From NCBI RefSeq assembly GCF_947179165.1, contig NC_077244.1:79078144-79142143 (forward strand): a stretch of 64,000 bases of DNA, read 5' to 3'. Both the position numbers and the translations under genes were made by a program. Positions within the stretch are counted from its first letter, which is position 1. Every line of letters starts with the position of its first letter. Shown here one piece after another: positions 59,822 through 64,000 of the stretch. The notes beneath the pieces are model-generated. The model had not been told where the DNA came from. It saw nothing but the letters and a program-made list of their open reading frames with translations, and did no database searches. Origin of the DNA: Solanum dulcamara (taxonomy: Eukaryota > Streptophyta > Magnoliopsida > Solanales > Solanaceae).

Positions 59822-62188
59822 TTAGTTTTGTTCAAGACGTTGGATTATAAGATTCACTGCTGCATTTGCTGATGAGAATGCTCCATGAAAGCTTTCTTGA
59901 TATGATATGGATTCCAAATCTCCAGCCATTTTTAGCAGTATCTCACCTATGTCAGTTTTGTTTTCCAGTAATGATCTGTAGAATGAACTTGCAGCAACTT
60001 TGCTGATCTCAATATTTGTTTCCTCTGGACAATATTCATCATCCAACCACTTGTTAAGAGCAGTTTGCAACCATTCAGATTCCTGTTAAACGAGCCATGT
60101 ATTTCAATAGACAAAAGAAAGGGGGTTGGGTGGGATAATATGCTAATTGTATACCTTCAGCCTTACTCTGCATATTTATGCAGATCAGAAACCTCTGCAT
60201 TATTCTAACTGATAAGGTAAAGGTTGCCAAAAATAGTAAGCAAGAGAAAGACGTAAAAAGGTTGAACTCATATCTAGGATTATGAATTTCAAAACATGTG
60301 CAGATGCAGAAGAAAGGATCCTTAATACAATGCAATAGGAGAGGATATGAATTATATCCCTTTTGCTTCAATGGGAGTAGAAAGGATCACATCACAACCA
60401 GTTATATCAAGATTTCGCAAGATGTATGCAACACCACGACAAAAGCAAGACATTCTGAGATGGAACACGTCAAGCTATACAGTATAAGACAACATCCACA
60501 ACTTAGGTTCCGCATTAAAGCTAACTGAAATGGCATCTTAAAGGTATTCAGCAAATAGATTTTCCACACTAAATAAAACATGCCAGATCATTATTAGAAA
60601 AGAAAAGGAGCTCAATTTTTATTAGAAAAGAAAAGGAGCTCAATTTAAGGACACCTTATAGTATGTAAAGGAATCGCTACCCCTCTTGCAAATGTTCCCT
60701 GGATATATATTAAAGACATAAACTAAAGATAGCAAGGACAAATATCAAACTTCAGAGGAATTTTAAGCATATCTTGTTCAAATCTCATCTTGGCTCATCT
60801 ACTCAAACAATTGTACCGCAAAATCTCCACTTGATATAGTCAACATGCAGCGAGTTAGAAGAGACAGGTTCCCGCAATATACTTATCCTACAGAGCACGT
60901 AGAATTTTAAACCCGACAAAAAATGCCACATATGTACAAAAGATCTAAAATAACAATTCACCGTGGGGTTAATGGATAAAAGCATAAAGCTAACTGCGCG
61001 AGCATCAAAAGCAATCACTAATTGTTTCATGACAGAGTGCAAGACCTTTACAGTTGACGTGCAGATCAGTTGTCCTTCTCAGTAATGACTATCCTTCATC
61101 AGATATAAAACAAATATGATAACTAGCAGTTGCCCAAACATATTGCTGAATGTAATTAAATGTCTTAACTACCATTTCATGCAGTTTGCCTCTCACTAAT
61201 TGTCTTGGAGAGCTCTATCTAAATTGATTAATTTTTGTGAAACACTTTTAGTGATTGTAATTAGAATATAAAACTTGTTTCAAAAAGAACTTACTAAACA
61301 CGGTTAAGAAGGCATAAAAAATGATTTTCAAGAAACACTTTGCACAGTCACAGCAGAGTCTAGTACACAGAACTTATGGAAGATGAGTTAAGTCATAATT
61401 CTCTAATTTCATAATGCCTTAGTATAAGCCTACAGTTTTTTGGATAACACTTGGCCCCTAACATTTTGGTCTATAATATACCAAGCAATTCAGGATTTGA
61501 GTGACGAAGTAGAGGACTACCAAGAAAACTACACGGGCATATATGGTTGCTAAAAGCCCAGACCCTCTGATACACCCTCGCAGAACCGAGTAATTACAAC
61601 TTTACCAACAAGAATTGAGCAGCAATTATGGTGCCATAAGTCGCTACAGGGGTGTATACATAAGCATATGTATTGGGTTCATCGGAATTGAGTAGCTTTG
61701 GCTCACATATTGTATATGTGTTAAAGAACTCCTACAAAGAATAGATTTTGAACCCATTAAATCAATTGGGATTTGATAGAATCCTGAACTCTAACCAATA
61801 AAGTTCAAACTTTTTTGGATTTGCCTCTTGAGTTGGTAGCCACGCAGAAGCAGAAGCAGCATATAAACATGAAACAGTTGTGATAGTCCGTGTTAAAGGA
61901 GTAATTGGGAAAAGAGCAGCGTGTTACCTCCAAGGCTTTGTACGGTTGTAGCCATTGTTGAGGAACCCTAAGATCTTCAATTAACTGCTCAGAGCCGTAG
62001 TCTCCATTGCTTTGAGCATTTAAAACCGGGAATCTTGTTCTAATTCTATTGCCAGAAAATAGACATTGATGAACAGATGGATGTATGATTTCACTATAAT
62101 ATTGACCTCTCACTCTTTGGATACTAACATGAAGTTGTGAGAGGCCAAGACAGTAACAACCTGAGACTGAGAGCAATGGCCACGCCAT
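59822..62188 (-). CDS. Conserved-looking small protein, probably plastid-targeted
   Basis: Two exons, 61928-62188 (87 codons) and 59822-60082 (86 codons plus stop), joined in phase 0 (KALE/ESEW), giving 173 residues. The first 50-60 residues are rich in Ser, Val, Arg and Gln with few acidic residues (MAWPLLSVSGCYCLGL), like a chloroplast transit peptide. The C-terminal half is a soluble, mostly helical domain (WLQTALNKWLDDEYCPEE, ISKVAASSFYRSLLEN, EILLKMAGDLESISYQESFH, then SSANAAVNLIIQRL). I believe it is a conserved plant protein, but I cannot name it or its function. The intron is 1,845 bp (60083-61927). The start is the first ATG, 246 bp from the divergent gene at 62435. Confidence 0.75.
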
Positions 62189-62434
62189 TTCTTTGTTTGG
62201 ATAATGAAAAACGTAGTAGAAAATGTTTGGACATTGGGAAATAGATAAGTTTTATTTTGGTTAAAAGGAAGGAAAAAAAAAAAAAAGCATACATTTTTAT
62301 TGTTAGAAAAAACCTAAACACATAATAATAATAATATGTAATAAAAAAGGCGTATTTATTTACATTAGCATTAGCAGCAGGGATTAGTCATTAAAGGATA
62401 AGGGAAAGGGGAAGGGAAAGGGAAACTCAGGAGA
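62189..62434. promoter_or_regulatory. Shared 246-bp divergent promoter
   Basis: The start codons at 62188 (-) and 62435 (+) are only 246 bp apart, so the two genes probably share a bidirectional promoter. The right end has a purine-rich leader (aagggaaaggggaagggaaa, about 62399-62422). A poly-A run and an (ATA)n run lie in the middle (about 62273-62335). Confidence 0.6.
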
Positions 62435-63864
62435 ATGGCAGTGGCAGCCGCAAACAGCTGGTTCTCGGTGCTCACCTCCACCGGCGGATGCTCTCTTACA
62501 TCCTTAAGACCCTCTTCTTTCTTCATTCCTAAACCGGATTCCCAATATCAAAACCATAACAGAAAAGTTCTCAACAAGTCTCCTCCACAGGTAAAATTAA
62601 CTAACACTCTACTTCTTATTGGATTATTTCTAGTTTTCAATTACTATCTTTATTGCTCCAACAACAATACTTCCCTTTAAAGAGTTAGTATGTCAATGAA
62701 ATGGGCCAGATTGAGCTCAAACGCCTATTTGTTTCTTCTTTTCTTGGCCCAAGAGTGGAACTTTTCTATTGTCTTTCTCCTTATTTTAAATTATTAAAAT
62801 CTGGTCCCGAATTGTCAAAGTATTTACTTTGATGAAGCAAAACAATGTTATTCAAGTGGGAAAATATGAAAAAGTAGACTTGGGTTGAGTCCCATATCGG
62901 TGGAGTGTGTTGGTCTCCTTATATGGTGTTAGAGAAATGTTGTGGAGTGTGTTGGTCTCCTTATATGGTGTTACAAAAATGTTCACCTCATGACCTAGTT
63001 TTTGGGATTGAGTTCCATTTGTTTAACATGGTATTTGAGCACGATTCATCCCAATTCTCGTTTCTCGATGTTATGGACCCATATTAAATTGCCCATGATC
63101 CAGATGTCCAACCATTGGTATGAGGTGTGTGTGTGAAGAAGACCCACATCGATGGTGGAAGGGGATGGGCAGTCTCTTATATGGCTTGGGTAATCCCTCT
63201 CCTCTTGAGCTAGCCTTTAGGGTTGACTTAGGCTCAAGGTCCATTTCATAAACAAGAGTGACATCAATTTTGTAGTGCCAAATAATGTATTGTGTATATT
63301 TTTGCTTGTATTCACTCATTTAACCTCTTGCATGCTATAAATTATCCAAATGAGATAATAAATGTCCCCTGAAAATAGGATTTAAGATAAATTGAAAGCA
63401 TAACTTTTGTTGTTTACTGGTTTTGTTACTTGATAAAGATTGAAAGAAGTATTTTGTGAAGGAGACATCCACTACAAGCTTAAAATCTAACTATCTCTTA
63501 CAAAGAAATCACCTTTTCTTGTTGGTCCTTGAAACATGATTCAATTTGAATCGTTGTTATCTGCACTGGGTGTTCTTATGGTTATGCTCATTGGAGCTAG
63601 TCATATTCCTTTCTTCCAATTTAGGGAAAACGTATTTCCTTCTTGTTTATGACTAAAACTTCTATTAAACAAGCAAAGCCATGAATTCAGAAAGAAGCTG
63701 GTAAACAGAAGTTTTCACGGAGATCAAAAAATGAAGGGCCTTTTGCAAATGCAGATGGCAGGAGCAGTACAAGTGAAACAGGACGATCTCAATTGACAGC
63801 AATTAAATCATTTGGACTGCAGAAAAAAGGGAAAGGAGTTCTGTTAGATTCAAAGGACCAGCAG
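62435..63864 (+). CDS. N-terminal part of an unidentified, probably plastid protein
   Basis: Two exons are visible: 62435-62590 (52 codons) and 63691-63864 (58 codons), joined in phase 0 (SPPQ/KEAG) and followed by a GTAAG donor at 63865, so the gene continues beyond the window. Residues 1-52 are rich in Ala, Ser, Thr and Pro with few acids (MAVAAANSWFSVLTSTGGCS), typical of a chloroplast transit peptide. Residues 53-110 are Lys/Ser/Gly-rich (FGLQKKGKGVLLDSKDQQ) and look disordered. The family was not recognised. Intron 1 (62591-63690) contains a TRIM-like element. Confidence 0.7.
62866..63254 (+). mobile_element. TRIM-like miniature LTR retrotransposon
   Basis: Two diverged LTR-like blocks share gagtcccatatcgg/agacccacatcgat, a ctccttatatgg/ctcttatatgg segment, gacctagtttttggg/gagctagcctttagg, and a ccattt...aaca end. 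The first ends at 63028 and is followed directly by tggtatttgagc (63029-63040), a near match to the tRNA-iMet primer-binding site TGGTATCAGAGC. The second ends at 63254. There is no coding sequence. The left border is approximate. It lies in intron 1 of the last gene. Confidence 0.6.
62900..62983 (+). repeat. 42-bp tandem duplication within the TRIM-like LTR
   Basis: gtggagtgtgttggtctcct starts at 62900 and again at 62942; the 42-bp units differ only at gag versus caa near the end. Because it is almost perfect, the duplication is younger than the element. Confidence 0.9.
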
Positions 63865-64000
63865 GTAAGAAACACAACTGCTTCTGTCATTTATTTAGGT
63901 GATTGGTTTATTTCTTGTTGTTGAGAAATATACAGAACAAGGGAAAAGGAGGTTATCCTGTGACTCTGTGTGGGTGTGGAGTGGGTGGTGGTGGGGTGGT

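Noticed and set aside
62905..63319. Frames in the last gene's intron 1
   Set aside because: They lie within the TRIM-like element and reflect its tandem 42-bp repeat rather than a gene.
1..64000. CRISPR arrays, operons, prophage, or toxin systems
   Set aside because: None were seen. The introns, eukaryotic tRNA and plant families make a bacterial origin untenable.

Overview
This is a plant nuclear genomic window, most probably from a Solanaceae species (Solanum or a close relative). The evidence is AT-rich DNA with GT-AG introns that join domains exactly in frame, plant-only families (GID1, RopGAP with a CRIB motif, Bruno-like BRN, bifunctional DQD/SDH), a cytosolic-type tRNA-Pro, and a repeat load of RTE-type LINE, tRNA-derived SINE with the same 3' tail, Stowaway MITEs, a Ty1/copia element and a TRIM-like element. 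No bacterial or organellar features were seen. Protein and family identities are read from the translated sequence and from memory of the families; no database was searched. Layout, left to right: a single-exon secreted LRR protein (1190-2416, +); a GID1 gibberellin-receptor pseudogene (5826-7632, -) with two frameshifting deletions and a nonsense codon; a repeat-rich spacer with a 118-nt-period minisatellite; a two-exon histone H2A.X gene (13771-14282, +) with octamer, TATA and E2F-type sites; NPL4 (15285-18961, -) with a 2.4 kb intron carrying a Stowaway MITE; a four-exon RopGAP (21928-25011, +); a nine-exon three-RRM BRN1/BRN2-like gene (27782-33580, -) whose introns hold SINEs; tRNA-Pro(UGG) (34821-34892, -); a four-exon short-chain dehydrogenase (37105-38526, +); a ten-exon DQD/SDH-like gene (39101-49407, -) whose intron 4 holds a complete 4.06 kb RTE LINE with a perfect 16-bp target duplication; a decayed copia element with both LTRs (51120-56597, -); a probable solo LTR and a palindrome with a Stowaway at its exact centre; and two divergent genes for proteins with plastid-type N-termini (59822-62188, - and 62435 onward, +, running off the window). 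The genes are mostly independent housekeeping and signalling genes rather than one pathway. The most interesting gene is the DQD/SDH-like enzyme: its dehydratase half has lost key active-site residues, and its dehydrogenase half carries both Ser-to-Gly and Thr-to-Gly changes at the ring-binding positions, the pattern I associate with quinate dehydrogenases. It also lacks a transit peptide, so it looks like a cytosolic quinate enzyme derived from the shikimate pathway. A second theme is retroposon biology: one RTE LINE and several SINE or truncated copies share the same 3' tail, three of them in this one gene. A third is probable conserved gene order: the LRR, RopGAP and BRN genes resemble three near-neighbours on Arabidopsis chromosome 4.
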